In this document: positions 33,355 to 41,768 of the stretch, piece after piece | Layout: every line of letters starts with the position of its first letter | Position numbering within the stretch: the stretch's first letter is position 1 | Assembly (NCBI GenBank): GCA_039583705.1 | Contig: JAVKSM010000009.1 | Span: 1 to 43,248, forward strand | Reading direction: 5' to 3' | DNA: 43,248 nt | Origin: JAVKSM01 sp039583705 | Lineage (GTDB): Bacteria > Actinomycetota > Actinomycetes > Mycobacteriales > Pseudonocardiaceae | Program-made: the position numbers and the translations under genes | Notes under the pieces: generated by a model | Databases searched by the model: none | Seen by the model: the letters and a program-made list of their open reading frames with translations, nothing else | What the model was told of the DNA's origin: nothing

Positions 33355-33969
33355 ATGCCGCAGGGCAGGCCGCTGACGGCGCCGCAGGACGGGCTGACCA
33401 CCCGGCAGCGCCGCAACCGCCCGCTGGTGATCGTCCACACCGGACCGATGAAGGGCAAGTCCACCGCGGCGTTCGGGCTCGCGCTGCGGGGCTGGAGCCA
33501 GGGCTGGTCGATCGGGGTGTTCCAGTTCGTCAAGTCCACCAAGTGGAAGGTCGGCGAGGAGGCGGCGTTCCGGGCGCTGGGCCGGGTGCACGAGCAGACC
33601 GGAGAGGGCGGCCCCGTCGAGTGGCACAAGATGGGCGAGGGCTGGTCCTGGAGCCGCAAGCAGGGCACCGAGGAGGACCATGCCGGGCGGGCCGCCGAGG
33701 GCTGGGCCGAGATCCGTCGCCGGCTCGCCGGGCAGGCCCACGACCTCTACGTGCTCGACGAGTTCACCTACCCGCTCGCGTGGGGATGGGTGGACGTGAC
33801 CGACGTCGTCGACGTGCTCTCCGCCCGGCCTGGCCGCCAGCACGTCGTCGTCACCGGGCGGTCCGCGCCGCCCGAACTGGTCGCCGCCGCCGACCTCGTG
33901 GTTGAGATGACCAAGGTCAAGCACCCGATGGACGCCGGGCAGAAAGGCCAACGGGGGATCGAATGGTGA
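33355..33969 (+). CDS. cobO: Corrinoid (cob(I)yrinic acid a,c-diamide) adenosyltransferase
   Basis: Transfers the adenosyl group of ATP to reduced cobalt in the corrin ring. The 204-residue CobO-type protein has the P-loop HTGPMKGKSTAAFGLALRG near residue 29, FVKSTKWKVGEE, WSRKQGTEEDHAGRAAEGWA and YVLDEFTYPLAWGWVD, ending KHPMDAGQKGQRGIEW. The frame is open upstream inside the chelatase gene, but ATG 33355, 10 bp after that stop, gives the proper start. It overlaps cobB by 7 bp. Confidence 0.95.
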   Translation: MPQGRPLTAPQDGLTTRQRRNRPLVIVHTGPMKGKSTAAFGLALRGWSQGWSIGVFQFVKSTKWKVGEEAAFRALGRVHEQTGEGGPVEWHKMGEGWSWSRKQGTEEDHAGRAAEGWAEIRRRLAGQAHDLYVLDEFTYPLAWGWVDVTDVVDVLSARPGRQHVVVTGRSAPPELVAAADLVVEMTKVKHPMDAGQKGQRGIEW

Positions 33970-35321
33970 CCCCGAGGGTCGTGGTCGGGGCGCCGGCGTC
34001 GGGCAGCGGCAAGACGACCGTGGCCACCGGCCTGCTCGCCGCGCTACACCGCCGGGGCGTCGCGGTGGCCCCCTTCAAGGTCGGCCCCGACTACATCGAC
34101 CCCGGCTACCACGCGCTGGCCGCCGGCCGACCCGGCCGCAACCTCGACCCCGTCCTGGTCGGCGAGCGCCGCATCAGGCCGCTGTTCGCACACGGGGCCG
34201 CCGGGGCCGAGCTGGCCGTGGTCGAGGGCGTCATGGGCTTGTTCGACGGGCGCAGCTCCGGACCGACCGGGTTCGGGTCCACGGCGCACGTCGCCCGGCT
34301 GCTGTCCGCGCCGGTGCTGCTCGTGGTCGACGCGCGGGGCCAGGGCCGCAGCCTCGCCGCGTTGCTGCACGGTTTCGCCGCCTTTGACCCCGGGGTGAGG
34401 CTGGTGGGCGTGGTACTCAACCAGGTGGGCAGCGCGGCGCACGAGGAGGTGCTGCGGCGGGCGTGCCAGGAGGTCGGGCTCGACGTGCTCGGCGCGCTGC
34501 CCCGGCGCGACGCGCTCGCCGTGCCGTCGCGGCACCTCGGCCTGCTGACCGCCGCGGAGAACGGTCCAGCGGCCCGCGGCGCGGTCGACGCGATGGCCGA
34601 GATGGTCGCCGAGCACGTCGACCTCGCCGCCGTCGTGACGCTCGCCGCGACCGCGCCGACGCTGTCCGCGAAGCCGTGGGAGGCCGCGGCCGAGGTCTCC
34701 CCCGTGGTGGCGCGGCGGGTGGTGGCGCGGCCGGTGGTGGCGGTCGCGGGTGGGGCCGCGTTCGCCTTCGGCTACGCCGAGCACGTCGAGCTGCTGACGG
34801 CGGCCGGTGCCGAGGTCGCCGTCGTCGACCCGCTCGGCGACGAGGACCTGCCGGCGCGGACCGGTGGTCTCGTGCTGCCGGGGGGGTTCCCGGAGGAGCA
34901 CGCCGCGGCGCTGTCCGGCAACGCCGCGCTGCGCGGGGCGGTGGCGCGGCTGGCCGCGACCGGGGCTCCGGTGCACGCCGAGTGCGGCGGGCTGCTCTAC
35001 CTGGCCCGGGAGCTGGACGGGCACCCGATGTGCGGCGTGCTCGACGCGGCGGCGGTGATGACCGAGGTGTTGACGTTGGGGTACCGCGACGCCGTCGCCG
35101 TGGCCGACTCGCCGCTGTACCGTGCCGGCGAGCGCGCCACCGGGCACGAGTTCCACCGCACCCGGATGACGCCGCGCTCCGGTGCGCAGGCCGCCTGGCG
35201 GTGGGGGAGCGCACCGCCGGAGGGGTTCATATGCGGCGGGGTGCACGCCTCCTACCTGCACACCCACCCAGCCGGCTGCCCGCGGGCCGTCGCCCGCTTC
35301 GTCTCCCGGTGTGCGGCGTGA
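33963..35321 (+). CDS. cobB: Hydrogenobyrinic/cobyrinic acid a,c-diamide synthase
   Basis: Amidates the a and c side chains of the corrin ring using glutamine and ATP. The 452-residue protein has the N-terminal P-loop VVGAPASGSGKTTVATGL, APFKVGPDYIDPGYH, EGVMGLFDG, and a C-terminal glutaminase-type domain with the Cys in HAECGGLLYLAREL and RATGHEFHRTRM, GGVHASYLHTHPAG. ATG 33963 overlaps the cobO stop, and its own stop overlaps cobI (GTGA). Confidence 0.95.
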   Translation: MVTPRVVVGAPASGSGKTTVATGLLAALHRRGVAVAPFKVGPDYIDPGYHALAAGRPGRNLDPVLVGERRIRPLFAHGAAGAELAVVEGVMGLFDGRSSGPTGFGSTAHVARLLSAPVLLVVDARGQGRSLAALLHGFAAFDPGVRLVGVVLNQVGSAAHEEVLRRACQEVGLDVLGALPRRDALAVPSRHLGLLTAAENGPAARGAVDAMAEMVAEHVDLAAVVTLAATAPTLSAKPWEAAAEVSPVVARRVVARPVVAVAGGAAFAFGYAEHVELLTAAGAEVAVVDPLGDEDLPARTGGLVLPGGFPEEHAAALSGNAALRGAVARLAATGAPVHAECGGLLYLARELDGHPMCGVLDAAAVMTEVLTLGYRDAVAVADSPLYRAGERATGHEFHRTRMTPRSGAQAAWRWGSAPPEGFICGGVHASYLHTHPAGCPRAVARFVSRCAA

Positions 35322-36070
35322 CCCCGGTCCCGGTCCTGGTCGGGGTCGGGGTGGGTCCCGGCGACCCGGAGCTGGTGACGGTCAAGGCGCTGCGCGTCCT
35401 GCACGACGCCGATGTCGTGTTCGTGCCGGTGCTGGCGCCGGAGCTGGCGGGCCGCGCCGAGTGCGTGGTGCGCGCCCACGGGGTGCGCCCGGAGCGGGTA
35501 CGACGGCTGGTGTTCGCGCTCAACGACCCGGTCGACGGACCGGCGCACCGCCGCTGCCGGCACTGGGACGCCGCCGCCGGAGAGGTGGCCGCGCACCTGC
35601 GCCGGCGTGGCGGAACCGCGGCCTTCGCGACCCTCGGCGACCCGGCGTTCTACTCCACCTTCGGGTACCTGGCGCGGTCGGTCCGGGCAGCGCTGCCGGC
35701 CGTCGAGGTGCGCACCGTCCCGGGGATCACCGCGATGCAGGCGGCCGCGCAGGCCGCCGGGGTGGTCCTGGTGCAGGGGGACGAGCCGCTCACCCTGCTG
35801 CCACTGGCCCGGTCACTGGGACCGCTGGCCGACGCGCTGGGCCGGCCGGGAACGGTGGTGGCCTACAAGGGCGGCCGCCGGCTGGGGGCGGTCCGCGAGG
35901 TGGTCGCCGCCGCCGGGGCGCTGACCCGCGCGGTGCACGCCGAGCACCTCGGCACACCCGACCAGCGGGTCGTCCCGCTCGGCGAGGGATCCGACGCCGC
36001 GCCCTACCTGTCGACCCTGATCGTCCTGTCAGATCGCGGCGGGCGGGGGGAGCGGGGGGAGCGGCTGTGA
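35318..36070 (+). CDS. cobI: Precorrin-2 C20-methyltransferase
   Basis: SAM-dependent methylation of precorrin-2 at C20 to give precorrin-3A. The 250-residue tetrapyrrole methylase has the N-terminal glycine-rich loop VGVGVGPGDPELVTVKAL, FATLGDPAFYSTFGYL near residue 100, and VPGITAMQAAAQAAG. GTG 35318 overlaps the cobB stop. The frame continues upstream inside cobB with no alternative homologous N-terminus. It ends in a charged Arg/Gly/Glu tail; the stop overlaps cobM (GTGA). Unlike mycobacteria, cobI is not fused to cobJ. Confidence 0.94.
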   Translation: MTPVPVLVGVGVGPGDPELVTVKALRVLHDADVVFVPVLAPELAGRAECVVRAHGVRPERVRRLVFALNDPVDGPAHRRCRHWDAAAGEVAAHLRRRGGTAAFATLGDPAFYSTFGYLARSVRAALPAVEVRTVPGITAMQAAAQAAGVVLVQGDEPLTLLPLARSLGPLADALGRPGTVVAYKGGRRLGAVREVVAAAGALTRAVHAEHLGTPDQRVVPLGEGSDAAPYLSTLIVLSDRGGRGERGERL

Positions 36071-36912
36071 GTGGCTCGGTGACCTTCGTGGGCGCTGGTC
36101 CGGGCGCCGCCGACCTCATCACGCTGCGGGGTGCGGCCCGCATCGCCGCGGCGGACGTGGTGATCTGGGCGGCGAGCCTGGTCACCGCGGAGTGCGTCAC
36201 CACCCACGCCCGGCCCGGCACCGAGTTCGTCGACTCCTCGAAACTGGCCCACGAGGACGTGCTGGAGATCTACGCGCGGGCCGCCGCCGAGGAGCTGGCG
36301 GTGGCACGGGTGCACTCCGGTGACCCGGCGCTGTGGGGCGCGGTGCAGGAGCAGTACGACGCCGCGGTCGCCCTGGGTCTCGCCGTGGAGATCGTGCCTG
36401 GGGTCTCGGCGTTCTCGGCGGCGGCCGCCGCCGCGGGACGGGAGCTGACCGTGCCCGAGGTGGCGCAGTCGGTGCTGCTCACCCGGCTGGGGGGCGGCAG
36501 GACGCCGATGCCGGAGCGGGAGCGGCTGCGTGAGCTCGCCCGCCACCGCACGACGATGGCCGTGTTCCTCTCCGCCGCGCGCACCGGGCAGCTCGTCGCC
36601 GAGCTCACCGCCGGCGGCTACCCGCCCGACACCCCGGTGGTCGTGGCCTACCGGGTGAGTTGGCCGGACGAGCTGCTGCTGCGCTGCACGCTGGCCGCAC
36701 TGGTCGAGACGGTGCGCGAGCACAAGCTGTGGCGGCACACGGTGTTCCTCGTCGGGCCGGCGCTGGCCGCGTCGGGAAAGCGCAGCCACCTCTACCACCC
36801 GGGTCACTTCCACACCTTCCGCAAGCCGGACCCGGCTGCCAGGCGGGCGCTGCGGGAGCACGGGCCACGTCCGGACCGGCGGACCCGCCGTGACGACGGT
36901 GCACGTGGATGA
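36067..36912 (+). CDS. cobM: Precorrin-4 C11-methyltransferase
   Basis: Methylates C11 of precorrin-4. The 281-residue tetrapyrrole methylase has TFVGAGPGAADLITLRGA at the N-terminus, DVVIWAASLV, VHSGDPALWGAVQEQ near residue 80, VPGVSAFSAAAAAAGRELT and the C-terminal HTVFLVGPALAASGKRSHLY (20 residues) plus a His/Arg-rich extension. GTG 36067 overlaps the cobI stop. The operon is then broken by a 693-bp stretch holding a regulator pseudogene before cbiD. Confidence 0.94.
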   Translation: MSGSVTFVGAGPGAADLITLRGAARIAAADVVIWAASLVTAECVTTHARPGTEFVDSSKLAHEDVLEIYARAAAEELAVARVHSGDPALWGAVQEQYDAAVALGLAVEIVPGVSAFSAAAAAAGRELTVPEVAQSVLLTRLGGGRTPMPERERLRELARHRTTMAVFLSAARTGQLVAELTAGGYPPDTPVVVAYRVSWPDELLLRCTLAALVETVREHKLWRHTVFLVGPALAASGKRSHLYHPGHFHTFRKPDPAARRALREHGPRPDRRTRRDDGARG

Positions 36913-37078
36913 CCGGAGGTCGGCCGCTCAGTCGCCCGGTCCGAGTCCCTTGCCGTCGAGCAGCACCCGGAGCTGCGCCAGGGTCCGGCCGAGGGGCGGG
37001 GACGCGGGAGGGTTGCCGCCCACTCTGCGCCACCTGGTGCTCAGCCGAGTCGACCTCCTGCCGGAGGCGGCGCGGCGG

Positions 37079-37124
37079 GTCGTGTGGGCACCCGCGGCCG
37101 GGTCGTGTGGGCACTCGCGGTCGG
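37079..37124 (+). repeat. 23-bp tandem duplication in the regulator pseudogene
   Basis: Copies at 37079-37101 and 37102-37124 differ at two positions; both start GTCGTGTGGGCAC. Removing one copy restores one continuous frame through EAARRVV and WALAVGEEPIEHP, so this duplication is a frameshifting lesion. Confidence 0.88.
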
Positions 37125-37384
37125 CGAGGAGCCCATCGAGCACCCGCTGTTGTCCGAGGTGGTGGACCTGTCGGAAGCAAGCTGCTGTCCGCGTTGCGCG
37201 GCGCCGTCGAACGCGGGGTCGTGGTCGTCGACTCGAAGGGCAGCGGCTACCGGTTCCGCACGGTCTGCTGCGTGAGGTCATCGACCACGAGCTGCTCCCC
37301 GGCGAGCGGATCTCGCTGCACCGGCGGTACGGGCTGGCGCTGGCCAGGCTCAACGGCCCCACCGACCCGCGACTGGCCGTGCGG

Positions 37385-37434
37385 CTGGCGCACCACTGGG
37401 AGAGGAACGCTGGCGCACCACTGGGAGAGGAACG
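37385..37434 (+). repeat. 25-bp perfect tandem duplication in the regulator pseudogene
   Basis: Copies at 37385-37409 and 37410-37434 are identical over 25 bp (start CTGGCGCACCACTGGG). The perfect identity suggests a recent event. It shifts the frame after AHHWERN. Confidence 0.93.
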
Positions 37435-37605
37435 CAGCGCGATCGACTGGCAGGTGAGCATGCTCAGCCGCGGCATCCTTGCGCCGTGCCTGGACCAGGA
37501 GCCCACGACGGGTACGGTTTCCCAGGAGATGCTTGACGAGCCCGCCGTGGAGGCGACGACCTGAGCGAGCGTCCGGAGCTGAGGGAACCGGACCTTCCCC
37601 GCACC

Positions 37606-38712
37606 ATGAAGGTCCGGCCCGAGGCGCTGCGCCGGGGTTGGACCACCGGGGCCACCTCGGCGGCGGCCGCGAAGGCCGCGGCCCTGGTGCTGCGCGACGG
37701 GGCGGCGCCGACCGCGGTGGACATCCCGTTCCCGTCCGGGGAGCGCCACTCCTTCCCGGTGCACTCCTGGTCGCACCGTGACGGCGCGGCCACCGCCGTT
37801 GTGGTCAAGGACGCCGGGGACGACCCGGACGTCACCCACGGCGCGCACCTCACCGCGACCGTCCGCCCGGTCGACGGCCACGAGGTCGTGCTGCGCGGTG
37901 GCAAGGGCGTGGGCACCGTGACCAAACCCGGGTTGGGGCTGGAGGTCGGCGGCCCCGCCATCAACCCGGTACCCCGGTGCATGATCACCGAGGCGGTACG
38001 GGAAGTGGTGGGCCTACCGGCCGGCGTCGAGGTGACGATCTCGGTGCCGCACGGGGAGCGGATCGCGCGCAAGACCACGAACCGCCGGTTGGGCATCGAG
38101 GGCGGCATCTCGATCCTGGGCACCACCGGGATCGTGCGGCCGTTCTCCACCGCGTCCTGGCGGGCGTCGGTGGAACAGGCCGTGTCGGTGATGGCCGCGC
38201 AGGGCCTGCCCACGGTGGTGCTGGCCACCGGGGGGCGCACCGAGCGCGGCGCGATGGCCTTGCTGCCGGAGTTGCCCGAAGTGGCCTTCGTCGAGGTCGG
38301 CGACTTCACCGGGGCCGCGCTGCGCCGCGCCGTGGAGCACGGGCTGTCCGACGTCGTGTTCGTCGGCATGGTCGGCAAGCTGACCAAGCTGGCCGCCGGG
38401 GTGCTCATGACCCACTACACCCGATCCGCCGTGGACGCCGCTGTGCTCGGCCGGATCACCCGGGCGGCGGGCGGGACCGAGGAACTGGCCGCCGAGGTCG
38501 ACGGGGCCAACACCGCGCGGCACGCCTACGAGCTGTGGGAGGCGGCCGGCCTGCTCCGCGACTGTGGCGACCGCCTGTGCGCCGCGGTCGCCGACGTGCT
38601 GCGCCGGTTCTCCGCCGGAGCCGGCCGCGAGATGCCCGCCCGGGTCGCGATGGTCGACTTCACCGGCGCGCGGGTGGTGGCGGCGACCGAGCCGGAGTGG
38701 GTCGGCCAGTGA
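37606..38712 (+). CDS. cbiD: Cobalt-precorrin-5B C1-methyltransferase
   Basis: CbiD methylates C1 during ring contraction, a step assigned to the anaerobic (cobalt-early) route. The 368-residue protein has the signature start LRRGWTTGATSAAAAKAAAL, VGTVTKPGLGLEVGGPAINP, ISVPHGERIARKT-NRRLGIEGG, GISILGTTGIVRPFS and VGMVGKLTKLAAGV. ATG 37606 is the first plausible start after the pseudogene; there is no upstream overlap, so expression must come from readthrough or a local promoter. Its stop overlaps cobL (GTGA). No CobG is present in the window, so CbiD with CbiG may cover this part of the pathway. Confidence 0.95.
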   Translation: MKVRPEALRRGWTTGATSAAAAKAAALVLRDGAAPTAVDIPFPSGERHSFPVHSWSHRDGAATAVVVKDAGDDPDVTHGAHLTATVRPVDGHEVVLRGGKGVGTVTKPGLGLEVGGPAINPVPRCMITEAVREVVGLPAGVEVTISVPHGERIARKTTNRRLGIEGGISILGTTGIVRPFSTASWRASVEQAVSVMAAQGLPTVVLATGGRTERGAMALLPELPEVAFVEVGDFTGAALRRAVEHGLSDVVFVGMVGKLTKLAAGVLMTHYTRSAVDAAVLGRITRAAGGTEELAAEVDGANTARHAYELWEAAGLLRDCGDRLCAAVADVLRRFSAGAGREMPARVAMVDFTGARVVAATEPEWVGQ

Positions 38713-39959
38713 CCCTCACCGTGATCGGCATCGACGGCGGACCGCTGCCGCCTGGCGCCGAGGGAGCCCTCGCGGGCGCCACGCTCGTGCTCGGCGCTCA
38801 GCGCCACCTCGATGCGGTGTCGCTGCCGACCGGGACCGAGCGGGTCGTGCTCGGCCCGCTGCGGCCGGCCCTGGATCGGCTGGTCCCGGAGCGGCTGACC
38901 CCGGAGCGGGAGACCCCGGAGCGGGAGACGGTGGTGTTGGCCAGCGGCGACCCGGGCTTCTTCGGCATCGTGCGGGTGCTGGTCGAGCACGGGTTGACGC
39001 CCCGGGTGCTGCCGGCCACCTCCAGCGTGACGCGGGCCTTCGCCCGGCTGGGCCGGTCCTGGGACGACGTGGCGGTCGTCAGCGCGCACGGCCGAGCGCT
39101 GCGGCTGGCGGTCAACGTGTGCCGCGCCCGGGCGGCCACCGCGGTGCTCACCGCGCCCGGCGCCGGTCCGGCGGAGATCGGCGCCGGGGTGTGCGGCTGG
39201 TCCCGTCGCCTCGTCGTGGTGGAGGATCTGGACGGTCCGGCCGAGCAGGTCTCCGTCGTGGACCCGGAAGAGGCAGCGGCACGGTCGTGGCGGGAGCCCA
39301 ACCTGGTGCTGTGCGTGCGGGGTGAGCACCCGGTTCCCCCGGTCGGCTGGATCGCCGGCGGCGAGCCCACACCACCGGCCGGTGGCTGGGCGTTGGACGA
39401 CGAGGCGTTCGACCACCGCGGCGGCATCCTCACCAGGTCCGAGGTGCGAGCGCTGGCGCTGGCGCGGCTGGCGCCGCGGCCGGGCACGCTGGTGTGGGAC
39501 GTCGGTGCCGGGTCCGGATCGGTGGGGATCGAGTGCGCCCGGCTGGGTGCCGCGGTGCTCGCCGTGGAGCGCGACCCCGGCGGCCGCCGACTCGTCGCCG
39601 ACAACGCGTCGGCTCACGGCGTGGACGTGCGGGTGGTCGCGGGCGCGGCGCCACAGGTGCTGGCCGGCCTGCCGGAGCCGGACGCGGTGTTCATCGGCGG
39701 TGGCGGCCCGGGGGTGGTCGCCGCCGTGGCCGCCACGCCGGCGGAGCGGGTGGTGGTCGCGCTGGCCGCCCTGGACCGGCTGCCCCCGACCCGCGACACC
39801 CTGCGCGGCGCCGGGTTCACACTCGGCGGCTGCCAGCTCGCCGCGTCCCGGCTGGCCGACCTGCCCGACGGCGCCACCCGGCTCGCCGCGACCAACCCGG
39901 TGCTGCTCGTGTGGGGTCGACGGAGCTGGCTCGGCACCGCGGCCGGGGACGGTCGGTGA
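38709..39959 (+). CDS. cobL: Precorrin-6Y C5,15-methyltransferase (decarboxylating), CbiE-CbiT fusion
   Basis: Bifunctional enzyme methylating C5 and C15 with decarboxylation of the C12 acetate. The 416-residue protein has an N-terminal CbiE-like tetrapyrrole methylase (residues 1-~200: LTVIGIDGG, VVLASGDPGFFGI, LPATSSVTRAFARLG) and a C-terminal CbiT-like Rossmann methyltransferase (residues ~225-416: GGILTRSEVRALALARLAP, VWDVGAGSGSVGIECARLG, VFIGGGGPG). GTG 38709 overlaps the cbiD stop; the end overlaps cbiG-cobJ. Residues ~60-73 are a three-fold repeat of PER-type pentapeptides. Confidence 0.94.
   Translation: MTLTVIGIDGGPLPPGAEGALAGATLVLGAQRHLDAVSLPTGTERVVLGPLRPALDRLVPERLTPERETPERETVVLASGDPGFFGIVRVLVEHGLTPRVLPATSSVTRAFARLGRSWDDVAVVSAHGRALRLAVNVCRARAATAVLTAPGAGPAEIGAGVCGWSRRLVVVEDLDGPAEQVSVVDPEEAAARSWREPNLVLCVRGEHPVPPVGWIAGGEPTPPAGGWALDDEAFDHRGGILTRSEVRALALARLAPRPGTLVWDVGAGSGSVGIECARLGAAVLAVERDPGGRRLVADNASAHGVDVRVVAGAAPQVLAGLPEPDAVFIGGGGPGVVAAVAATPAERVVVALAALDRLPPTRDTLRGAGFTLGGCQLAASRLADLPDGATRLAATNPVLLVWGRRSWLGTAAGDGR
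38885..38929 (+). repeat. In-frame 15-bp tandem repeats within cobL
   Basis: Three 15-bp units (38885-38899, 38900-38914, 38915-38929); units 2 and 3 are identical (CCCGGAGCGGGAGAC), unit 1 differs at two positions. They encode PERLT-PERET-PERET in a surface loop of the CbiE domain and preserve the frame. Confidence 0.88.
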
Positions 39960-41683
39960 TCGCGTTGTTCGCGGTGACGGCCGCCGGCCGCCGGGCGGCC
40001 GTCGAGCTCGCGCCCGTCCTCGGTGCCGAGTTCGTCGCCGGGCCCGTCGGCCCGACGCTGACCCGGTTGTGGCCTCGCTTGCACGCCGCGGTGCTCTTCC
40101 TCGCCACCGGCGCCGCCGTCCGCCTGGTCGCCCCGCTGCTGGCGGACAAGCACACCGACCCCGCGGTGGTGTGCGTCGACGAGGCCCGCCGGTTCGCGGT
40201 GGCGTTGACCGGTGGGCACGAGGGCGGTGCCAACGACCTGGCGCGTCGGGTCGCCGACGCGCTCGGTGCCACCCCGGTGGTCACGACCGCTTCCGACGCC
40301 ACCGGCGCGACCCCACTGGACGAGGTCGTCACGTTGCTCGACGCGTCGGTCGACGGCGACCTCGCCGCCGCCGGGGTCGCGCTGCTCGACGGCACCGGCG
40401 TGCGTCTGCTCAACCCGCTGGGCTTCCCGCTGCCGGCGCTGCCCGGCCTCACCGACACCGATCCCCGGTGGACGACCGACACCGATCCCCGGTGGACGGT
40501 CGAGGTGACGGACCGGGCCGCCCCGCTGCCGGAGCGCACGCTGCGGCTGGTGCCCCGCACCCTCGTGGTCGGCGTCGGCTCCGTCCGCGGGGTGTCGGCC
40601 GACGCGGTCCGCGGCGCGCTTGCTCAACTGGCGCGGGTGCACCGCCTGGACCTGCGGGCGGTGCGCGCCTACGCCAGCGCCGAGGTCAAGGCGGACGAGC
40701 CAGGCATCCGGGCGGCGGTCGGGGCGCTGCTGACCTACCCGGCGGCGGAGCTGGCAGCCGTCGCCGTGCCGCACCCTTCGGATGTCGTGTGGGCCGCGGT
40801 GGGCACTCCGAGCGTCGCCGAGGCGGCCGCGTTGCACGCCGCCGCGCGGCTGGCCGGTGGCGCACCCGTCGAGCTGGTGGCGCCGAAGTTCGTCTGCGAC
40901 GACGTCACGGTCGCGGCGGCCCGGATCCGCCCCCGCGGCCGGTTGGCGGTGGTCGGGCTCGGCCCGGGCGCCGCCGACCTGCGCACCCCGCGCGCCGAGG
41001 CGGAGCTGCGCCGCGCCTCGGCCGTCGTCGGGCTCGACCAGTACGTCGCGCAGGTGCGCCACCTGCTGCGCCCGGGCACCGAGGTGCGGACCAGTGGGCT
41101 GGGCGAGGAGCCGGCGAGGGCGCGGGAGGCGGTCGAGCTGGCGGGTACGGGCCGGGCGGTGGCGCTGGTCGGTTCCGGGGACGCCCAGATCTACGCCATG
41201 GCCAGTCCCGCTCTGGAACAGGCCGGCGCCGACATCGAGGTGGTCGGCGTGCCGGGCGTGACGGCGGCGCTGGCCGCCGCGTCGCTGCTCGGCGCCCCAC
41301 TCGGCAACGACCACATGGTGGTCTCGCTGTCCGACCTGCACACCCCGTGGGCCGCCATCGAACGCCGAATCCGGGCCGCAGCCGAGGCCGACCTGGTCCT
41401 CTGCTGCTACAACCCGCGCAGCCGCGGCCGGACCTGGCAACTGCGTGCGGCGCTGGACGTCCTGGCCGAGCACCGGCCGGCGGGCACCCCGGTCGGCGCG
41501 GTGCGGCAGGCCAGCCGCGCCGGGCAGCGGGTGTGGTGCGCGCCGATCGGCGAGTTCGACCCCGCCGACGTCGACATGCTGACCGTCGTCGTCGTCGGCT
41601 CGTCGACCACCCGGATGGTGGCGGGGCGGATGGTGACGCCTCGGGGCTACCCGCCCCTGCCCGCCCCTACCCACCCGGCCTGA
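39956..41683 (+). CDS. cobJ: CbiG-CobJ fusion: cobalt-precorrin-5A hydrolase + precorrin-3B C17-methyltransferase
   Basis: Two-domain protein of 575 residues for ring contraction. Residues 1-~320 are CbiG-like: FLATGAAVRLVAPLLADKHT, LTGGHEGGANDLARRVADAL, and the C-terminal CbiG part VVGVGSVRGVSADAV and ASAEVKADEPGI. Residues ~323-575 are CobJ/CbiH-like: LAVVGLGPGAADLRTPRAEA, VGSGDAQIYAMASPALEQ, VPGVTAALAAASLLGAPLGN and LCCYNPRSRGRTWQL. GTG 39956 overlaps the cobL stop. A perfect 24-bp duplication doubles TDTDPRWT in the linker of the CbiG part. Confidence 0.93.
   Translation: MIALFAVTAAGRRAAVELAPVLGAEFVAGPVGPTLTRLWPRLHAAVLFLATGAAVRLVAPLLADKHTDPAVVCVDEARRFAVALTGGHEGGANDLARRVADALGATPVVTTASDATGATPLDEVVTLLDASVDGDLAAAGVALLDGTGVRLLNPLGFPLPALPGLTDTDPRWTTDTDPRWTVEVTDRAAPLPERTLRLVPRTLVVGVGSVRGVSADAVRGALAQLARVHRLDLRAVRAYASAEVKADEPGIRAAVGALLTYPAAELAAVAVPHPSDVVWAAVGTPSVAEAAALHAAARLAGGAPVELVAPKFVCDDVTVAAARIRPRGRLAVVGLGPGAADLRTPRAEAELRRASAVVGLDQYVAQVRHLLRPGTEVRTSGLGEEPARAREAVELAGTGRAVALVGSGDAQIYAMASPALEQAGADIEVVGVPGVTAALAAASLLGAPLGNDHMVVSLSDLHTPWAAIERRIRAAAEADLVLCCYNPRSRGRTWQLRAALDVLAEHRPAGTPVGAVRQASRAGQRVWCAPIGEFDPADVDMLTVVVVGSSTTRMVAGRMVTPRGYPPLPAPTHPA
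40451..40498 (+). repeat. 24-bp perfect in-frame duplication within cbiG-cobJ
   Basis: Copies at 40451-40474 and 40475-40498 are identical and each encodes TDTDPRWT. The frame is preserved and the duplication lies in a variable linker of the CbiG part. Confidence 0.93.
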
Positions 41684-41768
41684 CCTGCTGGCCGTCCCAC
41701 CGGTGACCGTCGCCGGCGGCGAAACGGCGGATACTGGAGTGCGGGGCATCGGGAGGAAGGACGGCGGG

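Larger units (their letters stand above)
36990..37564 (+). pseudogene. Frameshifted fragment of a large ATP-binding LuxR-type (LAL/AAA) regulator
   Basis: Pieces of one protein appear in changing frames: LVLSRVDLLPEAARRVV (frame of 36890), then RVVWALAVGEEPIEHPLLSE (frame of 37084), then LLSALRGAVERGVVVVDSKG and SGYRFR (frame of 36909), then LLREVIDHELLPGERISLHR and LARLNGPTDPRLAVRLAHHW (first frame again). Together they resemble the central part of LAL or AAA-type regulators. The first shift is explained exactly by a 23-bp tandem duplication; a 25-bp duplication breaks the 3' part. N-terminal ATPase and C-terminal helix-turn-helix are missing. It splits cobM from cbiD in an otherwise overlapping operon. 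Confidence 0.75.
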
